Positions 8,972-17,731 are shown, numbered from the stretch's first letter. The stretch is DNA of 64,000 nucleotides from Elizabethkingia sp. YR214 (GCF_003058195.1 NZ_QBUH01000005.1:372001-436000); one strand, 5' to 3'. Numbers and translations: made by a program. The notes: generated by a model from the letters alone, not told the origin.

Positions 8972-10624
8972 TTAGTTATACATTTCCTTGTAATATTCGT
9001 CTGCCATACGGTCACTTGCAAAGGCATAACGTACATCTTCCATCCCTTGCTGAACAATTTTCCGCCATTCATCCGGACGATCATAATACTTTGGCAGGAT
9101 TTCATTTTCCAGCAGATCATAGAGCTTATTCAGATCATACATATCCTGATCGTAAGTACTCATATTGTTATAATCGGCTTTAGGAACTACAAACGAGTTT
9201 TCTCCGGGTTTTGCAAACTCAGGAACCCAGCCATCATCTGTAGAAAAGTTTACTGATCCGTTCATTGCAGCCGTCATACCACTGGTACCAGATGCTTCAC
9301 GTGGCACACGTGGATTATTCAGCCATACATCAGACATTCTCTTTAATGACTTACTCAGATAGATCTCGTAACCAGTAAGCACTGCCATATTTTTATATTT
9401 CTTACTTTCTTCCACCAGTCGATTGAAGGTAGAAACAGCCGGATAATCCAACGGATAAGGCTTTCCAGCCCAGATAATCTGAATCGGATATTGTGTATTT
9501 TCCATCAGTCTGCGGAAACGTTCCTGATCTTCCAGTAACAAGTCAGCTCTTTTGTATCCTGCAAAACGTCTTGCCCATACCATTGTAAAAACGTTGGGAT
9601 TGAATATATTTCCGGTCTGGTCGGATACAATTTTGAAGCCTCTGTACTTCATTATTTTCTTACGTTCATCAAATTCTGCAGCATTCCCACCATCCTTTGC
9701 GGCATAAAGCTTCTCATCTGCCCAAAAATTATAATCCTGAGCATTGGTAATGGATTTAATATCACAGATTCCTGAATATTTACCCCACATCTCACGGGAA
9801 ACTTCACCATGCAACTTAGAAACTCCATTCGCTATATGTGCCATTCTCAAGGCACACAGAGAGTGGTTAAATACTTCACCATCCGTTCTGGAGACTCTGC
9901 GTACTTCCTCTTCGTTGATTCCTGAGAAATAAGACATATTATAACACAAATGGAAATCATGTTTCTCATTCCCCGCTTCTTCAGGTGTATGTGTCGTAAA
10001 TACCAACTTCTTCTTTACTTCATTCAGATCTTTGTACTTCTGCAGCAGATAGAAGGCTGCTGGTAATCCATGCGCTTCATTCAGGTGATAGATATCCCTC
10101 CCAAGATTCATCTCATCCAGAAGCTTCGCACCACCTTTTCCTAATAAGATATACTGAGCCACTTTAGTTGCCTGATTGGCATCATACAGTCTATGTGTAA
10201 TGGTTTGTGATATATAATCGTTCTCCGGAATATCTGTAGATAAAAGGAAAATAGGAGCTGTTTCAAAAGTTTCCGGAGCCAGATACCATACTTTTACCCA
10301 AACCGGGGCACTGTGGATATCTATCTGGAATTTTATTCCGGTATCCTGAAGAAAATTATAACTCTTCTCTGTCCAGGTTACATTAAGCGTCTGATCCTGA
10401 TTTCTGGCCTGATCATAATATCCGTATTTCCATAGAATTCCAATACCTACTAAGTCTTGTTTCAGTGTATAAGCACTTCTCATATGCGATCCGGCTAAGA
10501 AGCCTAATCCGCCACTATAAATCTTCAGGGGCTGATCTACTGCAAACTCCATGGAAAAGTAAGCTACGCGTTTTTTATATTCAGGATTGATTTCAAAAGG
10601 AATAGCAAAATTTCTAAAATCCAT
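8972..10624 (-). CDS. short alpha-glucan phosphorylase-like protein (GT35)
   Basis: 550 residues, similar to the short alpha-glucan phosphorylases that release glucose-1-phosphate from glucans. Seen: AYFSMEFAVDQPLKIYSGGLGFLAGSH split over residues ~20-47, the HLNEAHG region, a GT-B C-terminal half with VWARRFAGYKRADL, and EASGTSGM followed by T451. In canonical family members the last position of that motif is the lysine that binds pyridoxal phosphate; here it is Thr (codon ACG, 9272-9274). The protein is also shorter than the 750-850 residues of classical GlgP/MalP. It may be a distinct Bacteroidota subfamily or have altered chemistry. Family confident, activity uncertain. Confidence 0.82.
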   Translation of the reverse strand: MDFRNFAIPFEINPEYKKRVAYFSMEFAVDQPLKIYSGGLGFLAGSHMRSAYTLKQDLVGIGILWKYGYYDQARNQDQTLNVTWTEKSYNFLQDTGIKFQIDIHSAPVWVKVWYLAPETFETAPIFLLSTDIPENDYISQTITHRLYDANQATKVAQYILLGKGGAKLLDEMNLGRDIYHLNEAHGLPAAFYLLQKYKDLNEVKKKLVFTTHTPEEAGNEKHDFHLCYNMSYFSGINEEEVRRVSRTDGEVFNHSLCALRMAHIANGVSKLHGEVSREMWGKYSGICDIKSITNAQDYNFWADEKLYAAKDGGNAAEFDERKKIMKYRGFKIVSDQTGNIFNPNVFTMVWARRFAGYKRADLLLEDQERFRRLMENTQYPIQIIWAGKPYPLDYPAVSTFNRLVEESKKYKNMAVLTGYEIYLSKSLKRMSDVWLNNPRVPREASGTSGMTAAMNGSVNFSTDDGWVPEFAKPGENSFVVPKADYNNMSTYDQDMYDLNKLYDLLENEILPKYYDRPDEWRKIVQQGMEDVRYAFASDRMADEYYKEMYN

Positions 10625-10648
10625 ATTTTTTTTTCATTATTCTGTTTA

Positions 10649-10656
10649 CAAATATA
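10649..10656 (-). promoter_or_regulatory. -7 promoter box of the glucan phosphorylase gene
   Basis: TATATTTG on the minus strand matches TAnnTTTG exactly and lies 24 bases before the ATG at 10622-10624. Confidence 0.6.
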
Positions 10657-10751
10657 CAATATGAATTTAATCTTAAATTTTGACACATAGCCCTTTATAT
10701 GAAAAAAAATGTTTAGCTTTATATCAGTAGAGAATTGAAATTCAGCCAGCT

Positions 10752-11534
10752 ATGATTTCGTTTCAGGATTTACAAAAAAGTCTGGAACTGTGTGTAAACA
10801 GCCAGAACATTAACCAAAACAACCTCAACCTTTGGTACCAGCAGATTGAGAGGGCTCGTCTGTCTGAAAGAGAGGAATACCAGAAAAAGCTGGAATTACT
10901 GCTCATCACTTCCCTTTTCCACCACTTTCCGGAAATTGAAATTGAAAACTTAATCTGCGAAAGCCCCGACTTTATTATAAAATACAAGGAAAAAAAAATA
11001 GGCTTAGAAGTTTCAGAAATTATTAATCATTTTGAACTCAAGAAAAAAGAAACTCAGATCTCTAAAATCTTCCGGAATATTGAAAAATATTTAGAAAAAA
11101 CTCAACAAAATTTTTCCGGAATCTATTATCTAAGCTTAAATGAACATGATAATGATTTCCATAAAAAACCAGAAATGGTAGAACAGGAAATTATCAGCTG
11201 TATTACCGACAATAAGAAGTCTAAATACGTACAAAAAATAAGAAGAACACCCTATAATAAAGGTGTTCTTCTTGTTTTAGATTACAACCTGTCATTGTTT
11301 GACGAACTGAATTCTGAAAAAATAGCACAGGCCATTTATAAAAAAAATAAAAAATTCCGAATCTATAAAAAGGATGTAGATGAATGCTGGCTGGTTCTGG
11401 TTTCCAACATGAACAACCTAGCCTCCCGCTATAGCTACATCAATCATAACAAATCGCTTTCCTCTATCAAAAGTCCTTTTAGCCGAATTCTGCATATTGA
11501 GAATTTATACAGCCAGATGATGTATATTAAATAA
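10752..11534 (+). CDS. protein of unknown function, possible PD-(D/E)XK-like core
   Basis: 260 residues, cytoplasmic, rich in Lys, Glu, Asn and Ile. I do not recognise the family. Residues ~55-95 run as alternating helix and strand with an acidic layout: E63-x-L..., PDF with D73, then a strand and GLEVSE with E86. This resembles the PD-x(n)-E-x-x core of restriction-endonuclease-like folds, but the lysine of ExK is absent, so the resemblance is weak. No signal peptide or membrane segment. The gene stands alone, divergent from the phosphorylase and convergent with the gal operon. A strong hairpin followed by TTTT lies inside the coding region at 11240-11277. Confidence 0.65.
   Translation: MISFQDLQKSLELCVNSQNINQNNLNLWYQQIERARLSEREEYQKKLELLLITSLFHHFPEIEIENLICESPDFIIKYKEKKIGLEVSEIINHFELKKKETQISKIFRNIEKYLEKTQQNFSGIYYLSLNEHDNDFHKKPEMVEQEIISCITDNKKSKYVQKIRRTPYNKGVLLVLDYNLSLFDELNSEKIAQAIYKKNKKFRIYKKDVDECWLVLVSNMNNLASRYSYINHNKSLSSIKSPFSRILHIENLYSQMMYIK
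11240..11277 (+). terminator. terminator-like hairpin inside a coding region
   Basis: A 12-bp perfect stem (11240-11251 with 11262-11273) and 10-nt loop, followed by GTTTT, in the middle of the unknown gene at 10752-11534. Either a chance product of codon choice or an intragenic attenuator. Confidence 0.35.
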
Positions 11535-11582
11535 TTGACAATCTTTGTCAAGATTCAACTCCTTAGGCTATTTAACGCTAAT

Positions 11583-11617
11583 AAGCCTTGCCAAGGTTCA
11601 GAACCTTGGCAAGGCTT
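11583..11617. repeat. perfect palindromic hairpin 1 (REP-like or bidirectional terminator)
   Basis: A perfect 17-bp inverted repeat (11583-11599 with 11601-11617) separated by a single base, followed by TTATTTTAAT. It sits between the unknown gene's stop codon and the convergent gal operon. Stem length and GC content far exceed the local background. It could terminate both strands, or be a dispersed palindromic element. Confidence 0.75.
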
Positions 11618-11632
11618 TATTTTAATATACAT

Positions 11633-11661
11633 ACCTTATAGGTTTTGGAAACCTATAAGGT
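11633..11661. repeat. perfect palindromic hairpin 2 (REP-like)
   Basis: ACCTTATAGGTTT (11633-11645) and its exact complement (11649-11661) around a 3-base loop, 16 bases after hairpin 1. It has no T-tract of terminator type on the plus strand. Two perfect palindromes side by side between convergent genes resemble REP/BIME pairs. Confidence 0.7.
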
Positions 11662-11683
11662 GTAAAATCGATAAGATGCAGTA

Positions 11684-12745
11684 TTATTTATTGGATAATT
11701 TGAATACTGTTGTGGAAGTAAACTTTTCTCCCGGTTTCAGGATAATTGAAGGAAAATGATCATGGTGAACAGCGTCCGGAAAATGTTGCGTTTCCAAGCA
11801 AAAGGCTTCCCTTCTTCCATCTGTTTTACCAGACTTTAAAGTATGTGTTTCATCCATAAAATTCCCGGTGTATAAATGTACTCCTGGCTGATCCGTATAC
11901 ACATCCAAAACAATTCCTGTAAGATCTCCGGTTGCTTTTGCAGCATGCAGCAACTCCGAATCAAATGTTTCTTTCAGTACATAAGTATGATCGAAACCAC
12001 TGCCCAAAATGACCTGATGGTTCTCTGCGTTAATGTCCTGACCGATAGTTTTTACATTCCTGAAATCAAATGGTGTATTTTCCACAGGTTCCAGTATCCC
12101 ATTTGGAACTACATTTTCTGTTACCGGTAAATATTTTTCTGCAAAAATCTGAAGCTGATGTCCTAACATATCACCACTCCCTTCTCCGTTGAGATTAAAG
12201 AAGGCATGATTGGTAATATTAAAAGGTGATTCTTCATCAGATTCGGCTTCGAATAAAATTTCCAAAGCATCTTCTTCATTCAGAGTATAGGCAACCTTTA
12301 CTTTTACATTACCTGGGAAACCTTCTTCACCATCTTTCGAATAATAAGACATTCTCACAAAGTTATCTCCTGTACTTTCCACATCGAAAACCTTTGTATG
12401 AAAACCATTTTCTCCACCGTGCAGAAGATTATTTGGGATATTGGGATTTAGCTGATAATCTTTACCATTTAGTGTAAACTCAGCTCCACCAATCCTGTTA
12501 CACACTCTACCGATCACACATCCGTAAAAATTGCCTTTAGGCTCCAAGTACTCATCTATACTTGCATGTCCAAGATTGACATCTACAAGATTGTCATTCT
12601 TGTCTTTAAACAAAAAGCTTACAATTCTGGCGCCGTAATTGGTTAGAAAAACTTCTGTATTATTTTTATTTTTAAGCTGGAATAGGTCTATACTCTTCCC
12701 GTCTTTTTCCTTTTGGAATTTCCGTGATTCAGGTCTTTGATTCAT
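11684..12745 (-). CDS. galM: aldose 1-epimerase (galactose mutarotase)
   Basis: 353 residues; interconverts alpha and beta anomers of galactose or glucose so that GalK receives alpha-galactose. Family motifs: LTNYGARIVSFLFKDK near the N-terminus, NRIGGAEFTLNG, the catalytic His regions LLHGGENGFHTKVF and NITNHAFFNLNGEG, and the C-terminal Glu region FCLETQHFPDAVHH. No signal peptide, so cytoplasmic. Last gene of galT-galK-galM, starting 14 bases after the galK stop. Confidence 0.95.
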   Translation of the reverse strand: MNQRPESRKFQKEKDGKSIDLFQLKNKNNTEVFLTNYGARIVSFLFKDKNDNLVDVNLGHASIDEYLEPKGNFYGCVIGRVCNRIGGAEFTLNGKDYQLNPNIPNNLLHGGENGFHTKVFDVESTGDNFVRMSYYSKDGEEGFPGNVKVKVAYTLNEEDALEILFEAESDEESPFNITNHAFFNLNGEGSGDMLGHQLQIFAEKYLPVTENVVPNGILEPVENTPFDFRNVKTIGQDINAENHQVILGSGFDHTYVLKETFDSELLHAAKATGDLTGIVLDVYTDQPGVHLYTGNFMDETHTLKSGKTDGRREAFCLETQHFPDAVHHDHFPSIILKPGEKFTSTTVFKLSNK

Positions 12746-12759
12746 TAATATTGCAAATT

Positions 12760-13920
12760 TTAAAGAACATGTCCTCCTTCAGAAGGTACAACTTCTATAG
12801 GAGTTAATTCCAGATTAAACTTAGCCTCATAAGCTGGTTTTAGTTTAGCAATAAGTTCCGGTACAAAGCTTTTCTTTATCAGATTCAGTGTACAACCACC
12901 AAATCCGCCGCCCATCATTCTTGCACCCAATACTTCCGGATATTGTCTTACTTCGTCCACCAGAAAATCTAATTCTTCACAACTCACTTCATAGTGTTCG
13001 CTCAAACCTTCATGAGATGCATACAGGAACAAACCCACTGTTGCCAGATCTCCTTTTTCCAAAGCTTTACACACCTCTTCTACCCTCTGATTCTCGTCGT
13101 GAACATAACTTGCCTTAACATAAAGTTCCGGATAATCAGAATATAAATATTCCCGAAGCATCTGGCTATTTACATCACGCAATGATTTTACATCATGAAA
13201 ATCCTTACTGATAATCTCCACAGCTTTTTCACAAGCTTCTCTTCTCTCATTATAAGCCGAAGAAGCCAAAGAGTGCTTCACATTGGTATTAAGCAAAAGC
13301 AAAGTATAGTCACCAAGCTCTAAAGGAAAGTATTCAAATTCCAGACTTCTGCAGTCTAACTTTGCCACCTTATTTTCTTTACTGAAAACAGAAGCAAACT
13401 GATCCATAATCCCACATTTTACGCCGGCAAAGGTATGTTCTGCAGTTTGTGCAATTTTAGTCATATCCCATTTAGACAAACCTAGATCGAATATCTTATC
13501 CAGAGCTACTGCCACAGCACTTTCCAAAGAAGCAGATGATGAAACACCCGCTCCTAAAGGAACGTCTCCATCAATCAGCATATTAAAACCTTTTAGCTGA
13601 TGTCCATTTTTCTGAATATGATACACCACACCCAAAATATAATTGGCCCAGGAATTTTCTAATGCCTTAATCTCTGATAGTTTAAAGCTCAGTTTTTCAT
13701 TAAATAACTGAGAATACAAATGAATTTCATCATCATTACGATGCCCTATAGCAATATAACTGTATTTATCAATTGCTGCAGGAAGAACAAATCCATCATT
13801 GTAATCCGTATGTTCTCCTATAATATTAATTCTTCCGGGAGATTTTGAAACAACATCTGGTTCCTGGCCAAATACTTCTTCAAATTTCTCCGTTATATAT
13901 TGTTTTGAAATTGTTGTCAT
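12760..13920 (-). CDS. galK: galactokinase
   Basis: 386 residues; phosphorylates galactose to galactose-1-phosphate with ATP. GHMP-kinase features are clear: the galactokinase signature PGRINIIGEHTDYNDGFVLP, the ATP loop PLGAGVSSSASLESA, the CGIMDQFASVF segment with the catalytic Asp, and the C-terminal GGGFGGCTLNL motif. It starts 2 bases after the galT stop codon, so translation is probably coupled. Middle gene of the Leloir operon. Confidence 0.97.
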   Translation of the reverse strand: MTTISKQYITEKFEEVFGQEPDVVSKSPGRINIIGEHTDYNDGFVLPAAIDKYSYIAIGHRNDDEIHLYSQLFNEKLSFKLSEIKALENSWANYILGVVYHIQKNGHQLKGFNMLIDGDVPLGAGVSSSASLESAVAVALDKIFDLGLSKWDMTKIAQTAEHTFAGVKCGIMDQFASVFSKENKVAKLDCRSLEFEYFPLELGDYTLLLLNTNVKHSLASSAYNERREACEKAVEIISKDFHDVKSLRDVNSQMLREYLYSDYPELYVKASYVHDENQRVEEVCKALEKGDLATVGLFLYASHEGLSEHYEVSCEELDFLVDEVRQYPEVLGARMMGGGFGGCTLNLIKKSFVPELIAKLKPAYEAKFNLELTPIEVVPSEGGHVL

Positions 13921-13922
13921 GT

Positions 13923-14963
13923 TTAAACAGATAAATAATGTGTTAAAGATTGTTCTCTTAATTGCTGAGCTGCCTGCTCTGGCGTAATATCACGCTGTGG
14001 ATTGGCCAGCATTTCGTAGCCCACCATAAATTTTTTTACCGTAGCTGATCTTAATAATGGCGGATAAAAATGCATATGCCAGTGCCATTCCGGGAAGTCT
14101 CCGGAATTAACAGGCGCCTGATGAATTCCCGCTGAATATGGAAAAGAAGTTTTGAACAGATTATCGTACTTTACCGTTAAAACTTTAAGAGCCTTTGCCA
14201 GGTCTTTTTTTTCTGATTCACTAAACTCTGATATATTCTGCACAGCACGTTTGCTTATAATCATTGTTTCGAAAGGCCATGCTGCCCAAAACGGAACCAA
14301 AACAACAAAAGAGTCGTTTTCATAAATAATCCGTTCCTGTTTTTTTAGTTCAGCTTCCAGATAGGCTTTTAATAATGTATTCTGATGTTTTTCAAAATAT
14401 TTCTTCTGCTGTACAGACTCTTTTTCCAGCTCAACAGGTATCGTATTCTGGGCCCAAATCTGTCCATGTGGATGTGGATTACTGCATCCCATAACAGCTC
14501 CTTTATTTTCAAAAATCTGGATGTATTTAATCCAATCGTTTGACTGAAGTTCTTCAAACTCTTTTTGCCACAAGTCTACAACAGATTCAATAGAAGCTTC
14601 ATCCATCGTAGCAAGAGTAAGATCATGTCTTGGGGTAAATGCAAGTACCTTGCAGATTCCTTTAATATTCTCGGTCAGAAAAAGTCCTTCTTCATCTGAC
14701 TGATGATCGGGAGTATCCTTTAGTAAAGCAGAAAAATCGTTGACAAATGAAAAATGATCTGAATAATCGGGATTAATAGTACCGTCAGATCTTTTATTCC
14801 CCGGACACAGATAGCATTCCGGTTCATATTCATTTCTCCGTTCAGAAGATATCGCCTCAGTTTGCCCCTGCCAGGGTCTTTTATTACGATGCGGCGACAC
14901 TAATACTTTTTCACCCGTTAGTATGTTGACACGGGTATGCGGGACGTTAGAGTCAAAGTTCAT
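13923..14963 (-). CDS. galT: UDP-glucose--hexose-1-phosphate uridylyltransferase
   Basis: 346 residues; exchanges UMP between UDP-glucose and galactose-1-phosphate. Seen: zinc-type cysteines CYLCPGN, the active-site HPHGQIW with the nucleophilic His, FWAAWPFETMII, and the C-terminal HWHMHFYPPLLRSATV. First gene of galTKM. A -7 box lies 20 bases before the ATG. No galE or regulator is adjacent; galE must be elsewhere if the pathway is complete. Confidence 0.97.
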   Translation of the reverse strand: MNFDSNVPHTRVNILTGEKVLVSPHRNKRPWQGQTEAISSERRNEYEPECYLCPGNKRSDGTINPDYSDHFSFVNDFSALLKDTPDHQSDEEGLFLTENIKGICKVLAFTPRHDLTLATMDEASIESVVDLWQKEFEELQSNDWIKYIQIFENKGAVMGCSNPHPHGQIWAQNTIPVELEKESVQQKKYFEKHQNTLLKAYLEAELKKQERIIYENDSFVVLVPFWAAWPFETMIISKRAVQNISEFSESEKKDLAKALKVLTVKYDNLFKTSFPYSAGIHQAPVNSGDFPEWHWHMHFYPPLLRSATVKKFMVGYEMLANPQRDITPEQAAQQLREQSLTHYLSV

Positions 14964-14983
14964 GTTTTGGTTAATAGTTTTAA

Positions 14984-14991
14984 CAAATGTA
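14984..14991 (-). promoter_or_regulatory. -7 promoter box of the galTKM operon
   Basis: TACATTTG on the minus strand matches TAnnTTTG, 20 bases before the galT ATG; predicted leader about 17 nt. Confidence 0.55.
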
Positions 14992-15266
14992 ATAAATTAA
15001 TTAAAGCGAATTTAAGTTAACCACAAAAGGTAAAATTATATATTCTAAATAGTTTACAGAAAAAATAACAAGACACATATTAGAATACAGAGCTTTTAAC
15101 TAGCAATAAACATGAGGCTTATCAATGAATTTGAGGTATAAATATCAATCATAGATAATAAATAATACCCAGCTATTTAGCTGCATATCTCTTTTGTATG
15201 TGATAAAGCAATTTGTATGTCCATTAAAGTATAAAAGCGCCCCGGTATAATTTTATAATTATTTCG

Positions 15267-15274
15267 TAAATTTG
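15267..15274 (+). promoter_or_regulatory. -7 promoter box of mtaB
   Basis: TAAATTTG, exact -7 consensus, 17 bases before the ATG at 15292. Confidence 0.6.
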
Positions 15275-15291
15275 CATTCTCGTTTTTAATT

Positions 15292-16638
15292 ATGGAATCA
15301 GGTCTAAAATCAGTTGCATTTCACACATTAGGATGCAAGCTCAACTTCGCAGAAACTTCTACTATTGCCCGTCAATTAACAGATGCAGGCTATAAGAAGG
15401 TCTCGTTTGATGATGCGGCAAATGTTTTTGTGATCAATACATGTTCGGTTACCGAAAATGCAGATAAAGAATGCAAACTGATTGTAAAAAGAGCTTTAAA
15501 AGCTAATCCTGATGGTCTTGTTGTTATTATTGGATGTTATGCCCAACTAAAACCTGAAGAAATCTCAGGAATTGAAGGTGTAGATCTTGTATTGGGAGCA
15601 AAAGAAAAGTTTAACATCCTTAGCTACCTGAACGATTTAGAGAAGTCTGAAGATCTTGCAGAAATACATTCTTGTGAAATTGAGGAAGCGGACTTCTTTA
15701 TTGGCTCCTACTCCATAGGTGACAGAACCCGTGCATTCCTTAAAGTTCAGGACGGATGTGATTACAAATGTACCTATTGTACTATTCCTTTAGCAAGAGG
15801 TATTTCCCGTTCGGATACTGTAGAAAATGTTATTAAAAACGCCCAAGAAATTGCAGGTCAGGATATCAAAGAAATTGTACTAACCGGTGTTAATATTGGG
15901 GATTATGGCAAAGGTGAATTCGGGAACAAAAGACACGAACACACTTTCCTTGATCTGGTAAAAGAACTTAACCAGGTAAATGGAATCGAAAGAATCAGAA
16001 TTTCTTCTATCGAGCCAAACTTACTGAAAGACGAAACTATTGATCTGGTATCAGAGAGTAAAAGTTTTGTACCACATTTTCATATTCCGCTTCAGTCCGG
16101 TAGTGATGAAGTTCTGAAAAAAATGAAGCGCCGTTATCTTACACAGCTTTACAGAAACAGAGTTTCTAAAATCCGTGAGGTAATGCCTGATGCATGTATT
16201 GGAGTTGATGTTATTGTAGGATTTCCTGGAGAGACTGAGGAGGAATTCATGAAAACCTATCAGTTCCTGAATGAACTTCCTATTTCTTATCTGCATGTCT
16301 TCACTTATTCTGAAAGAGAAAACACCGAAGCTACGGCTATGCAAGGCGTTGTTCCTGTTGGTGAAAGAAAGAAACGAAACAAAATGCTTCGTATACTTTC
16401 TGAAAAAAAGAAAATGGCTTTCTATCAAACGCAACTTGGTAAAACATTACCTGTGCTTTGGGAACATGAAAACAAAGATGGTTTGATGTATGGCTACACA
16501 GAGAACTATGTTCGTGTTCAGAAACCTTTTGATGCATTGAGCATTAACGAAATCGAATTGGTAAAATTGGACAAAATAGAAGCTGACGGAACAGTAAGTA
16601 TTCTGGCTGCCTTTGATGCATTTCTGGCAAAGGCCTAA
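15292..16638 (+). CDS. mtaB: tRNA t6A37 methylthiotransferase MtaB
   Basis: 448 residues; radical-SAM methylthiotransferase converting t6A to ms2t6A at position 37 of ANN-decoding tRNAs. Domain order: N-terminal UPF0004 domain with three Fe-S cysteines (FHTLGCKLN, NTCSVTE, GCYAQ), radical-SAM core with CDYKCTYC, and C-terminal TRAM-like domain. LGCKLNFAE is the MtaB flavour, distinguishing it from MiaB and RimO. Its stop codon overlaps the convergent GNAT gene by four bases. Confidence 0.95.
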   Translation: MESGLKSVAFHTLGCKLNFAETSTIARQLTDAGYKKVSFDDAANVFVINTCSVTENADKECKLIVKRALKANPDGLVVIIGCYAQLKPEEISGIEGVDLVLGAKEKFNILSYLNDLEKSEDLAEIHSCEIEEADFFIGSYSIGDRTRAFLKVQDGCDYKCTYCTIPLARGISRSDTVENVIKNAQEIAGQDIKEIVLTGVNIGDYGKGEFGNKRHEHTFLDLVKELNQVNGIERIRISSIEPNLLKDETIDLVSESKSFVPHFHIPLQSGSDEVLKKMKRRYLTQLYRNRVSKIREVMPDACIGVDVIVGFPGETEEEFMKTYQFLNELPISYLHVFTYSERENTEATAMQGVVPVGERKKRNKMLRILSEKKKMAFYQTQLGKTLPVLWEHENKDGLMYGYTENYVRVQKPFDALSINEIELVKLDKIEADGTVSILAAFDAFLAKA

Positions 16639-17111
16639 AGCTCCTTTACCATTATATACTGCGGTCCTCTTTTTCCTTCATAAATTTCTCCTGAATCCAG
16701 ATAACCTGTTTTCAGATAGAGTTTGTAGGCATTTTCATTTGTTGCATTTACACCAAATACAATTTTTTCAACCTCAGGAAAATGTTGTTTTACAAAGTCA
16801 GGAAGCATAATCATTGCTGACTTAGCGATTCCTTTTCCCTGAAATTCCGGATTCATAGACAAAGCACGGAGCAATACTGCATTAGCATTATCCGAGTAAT
16901 CCTGAAGATCTGAAGAAAAATCGAGGGAGAAAAAACCGGCCACATTATTTTCATGTAAGATAGTGTACTGAAAGCGTCTCTTATTCTCCATTATTTCAGG
17001 ATTGTCCAGAATTTCTCTGGGCACTCGCGAAAACTGAGATTGCATTTCATCTAACACATAGGATGTGAGCGCTTCATAATGCTCATTATTATAAGGAACA
17101 ATTTCTGTCAT
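16635..17111 (-). CDS. GNAT-family N-acetyltransferase (copy A)
   Basis: 158 residues with the GNAT core: LLRALSMNPEFQGKGIAKSAM is the acetyl-CoA-binding motif (Q/R-x-x-G-x-G/A), followed by FGVNATNENAYKLYLKTGY as motif B. Substrate unknown. It is clearly paralogous to the next gene upstream: matching LTSY, FSR(V/I)P, NPEFQGKGIAK and the C-terminal GPQ(Y/H)IMVKEL. The stop codon overlaps mtaB's by four bases. Confidence 0.88.
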   Translation of the reverse strand: MTEIVPYNNEHYEALTSYVLDEMQSQFSRVPREILDNPEIMENKRRFQYTILHENNVAGFFSLDFSSDLQDYSDNANAVLLRALSMNPEFQGKGIAKSAMIMLPDFVKQHFPEVEKIVFGVNATNENAYKLYLKTGYLDSGEIYEGKRGPQYIMVKEL

Positions 17112-17221
17112 GGTATATTTTAAACGAATTTACGATATTCCCAAAAACCAGAATTCAAACTTCTTCAAATTATTCGGTATTTCAGGATATATAAGCAATC
17201 TAATAGGATAAAACTTTGAGG

Positions 17222-17710
17222 TTATAATTCCTTCACCATAATATGTTGTGGCCCCTTAGGTCCGTCAAAACTTTCACCTGAATCCTGATATCCTGCTTTC
17301 AGGTACATTTGATAAGCTGATGTATTTTTAAAATTTACACCAAAAGCAATTTCTTTGACATCAGGAAACTGTTTTCTTATCAGATCCGGAAGCTGCATCA
17401 TCATTTCCTTAGCAATTCCCTTTCCCTGAAATTCCGGATTTAGAGTAAGTGACCTTAACAATGCGGCAGTGTCATCCTGGGGCTTGTACCATCTGTCATG
17501 CGCAAACTCCAGAAGAAAAAATCCTACAGCTTTATCATTATACATAATTGTATAGTAAAACCGATCTGTTTCATCATCTATCCTAGGATTATTTAGTACT
17601 TCTGCCGGTATTCTGGAAAACATAGCTTGTTCTTCGGGTAATGTATAAGAGGTAAGGTCTGCAAAATGTTCTGTCTGGTATTCAAGAATTTTAACCATAT
17701 TAATTGTCAT
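17222..17710 (-). CDS. GNAT-family N-acetyltransferase (copy B)
   Basis: 162 residues, or 158 if translation begins at the in-frame ATG at 17696-17698, which aligns better with the N-terminus of copy A. The acetyl-CoA site is NPEFQGKGIAKEM and motif B FGVNFKNTSAYQMYLKAGY. Roughly half of its residues match the adjacent copy, indicating a tandem duplication. A -7 box lies 13 bases before the first ATG. Substrate unknown. Confidence 0.88.
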   Translation of the reverse strand: MTINMVKILEYQTEHFADLTSYTLPEEQAMFSRIPAEVLNNPRIDDETDRFYYTIMYNDKAVGFFLLEFAHDRWYKPQDDTAALLRSLTLNPEFQGKGIAKEMMMQLPDLIRKQFPDVKEIAFGVNFKNTSAYQMYLKAGYQDSGESFDGPKGPQHIMVKEL

Positions 17711-17723
17711 CAGATTTTAGTCT

Positions 17724-17731
17724 CAAATTTA
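17724..17731 (-). promoter_or_regulatory. -7 promoter box of GNAT copy B
   Basis: TAAATTTG on the minus strand. It is embedded in the inverted repeat TAGTCT-N7-AGACTA (17718-17736), which could be an operator covering the promoter. Confidence 0.5.

Larger units (their letters stand above)
14964..15291. other. 328-bp intergenic region between divergent galT and mtaB
   Basis: Very AT-rich spacer. It holds the galT -7 box (14984-14991, minus) and the mtaB -7 box (15267-15274, plus). The middle 270 bases show no open frame with coding character, no strong hairpin and no repeat that I can support. Confidence 0.6.

Noticed and set aside
8915-9256. 113-codon plus-strand frame opposite the phosphorylase gene
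   Set aside because: It is antisense to the 3' end of a clear coding region, is hydrophobic only because of complementary codons, and has no promoter.
11535-11759. 74-codon frame after the unknown gene
   Set aside because: It is built from the two palindromic hairpins and the antisense 3' end of galM; no coding character.
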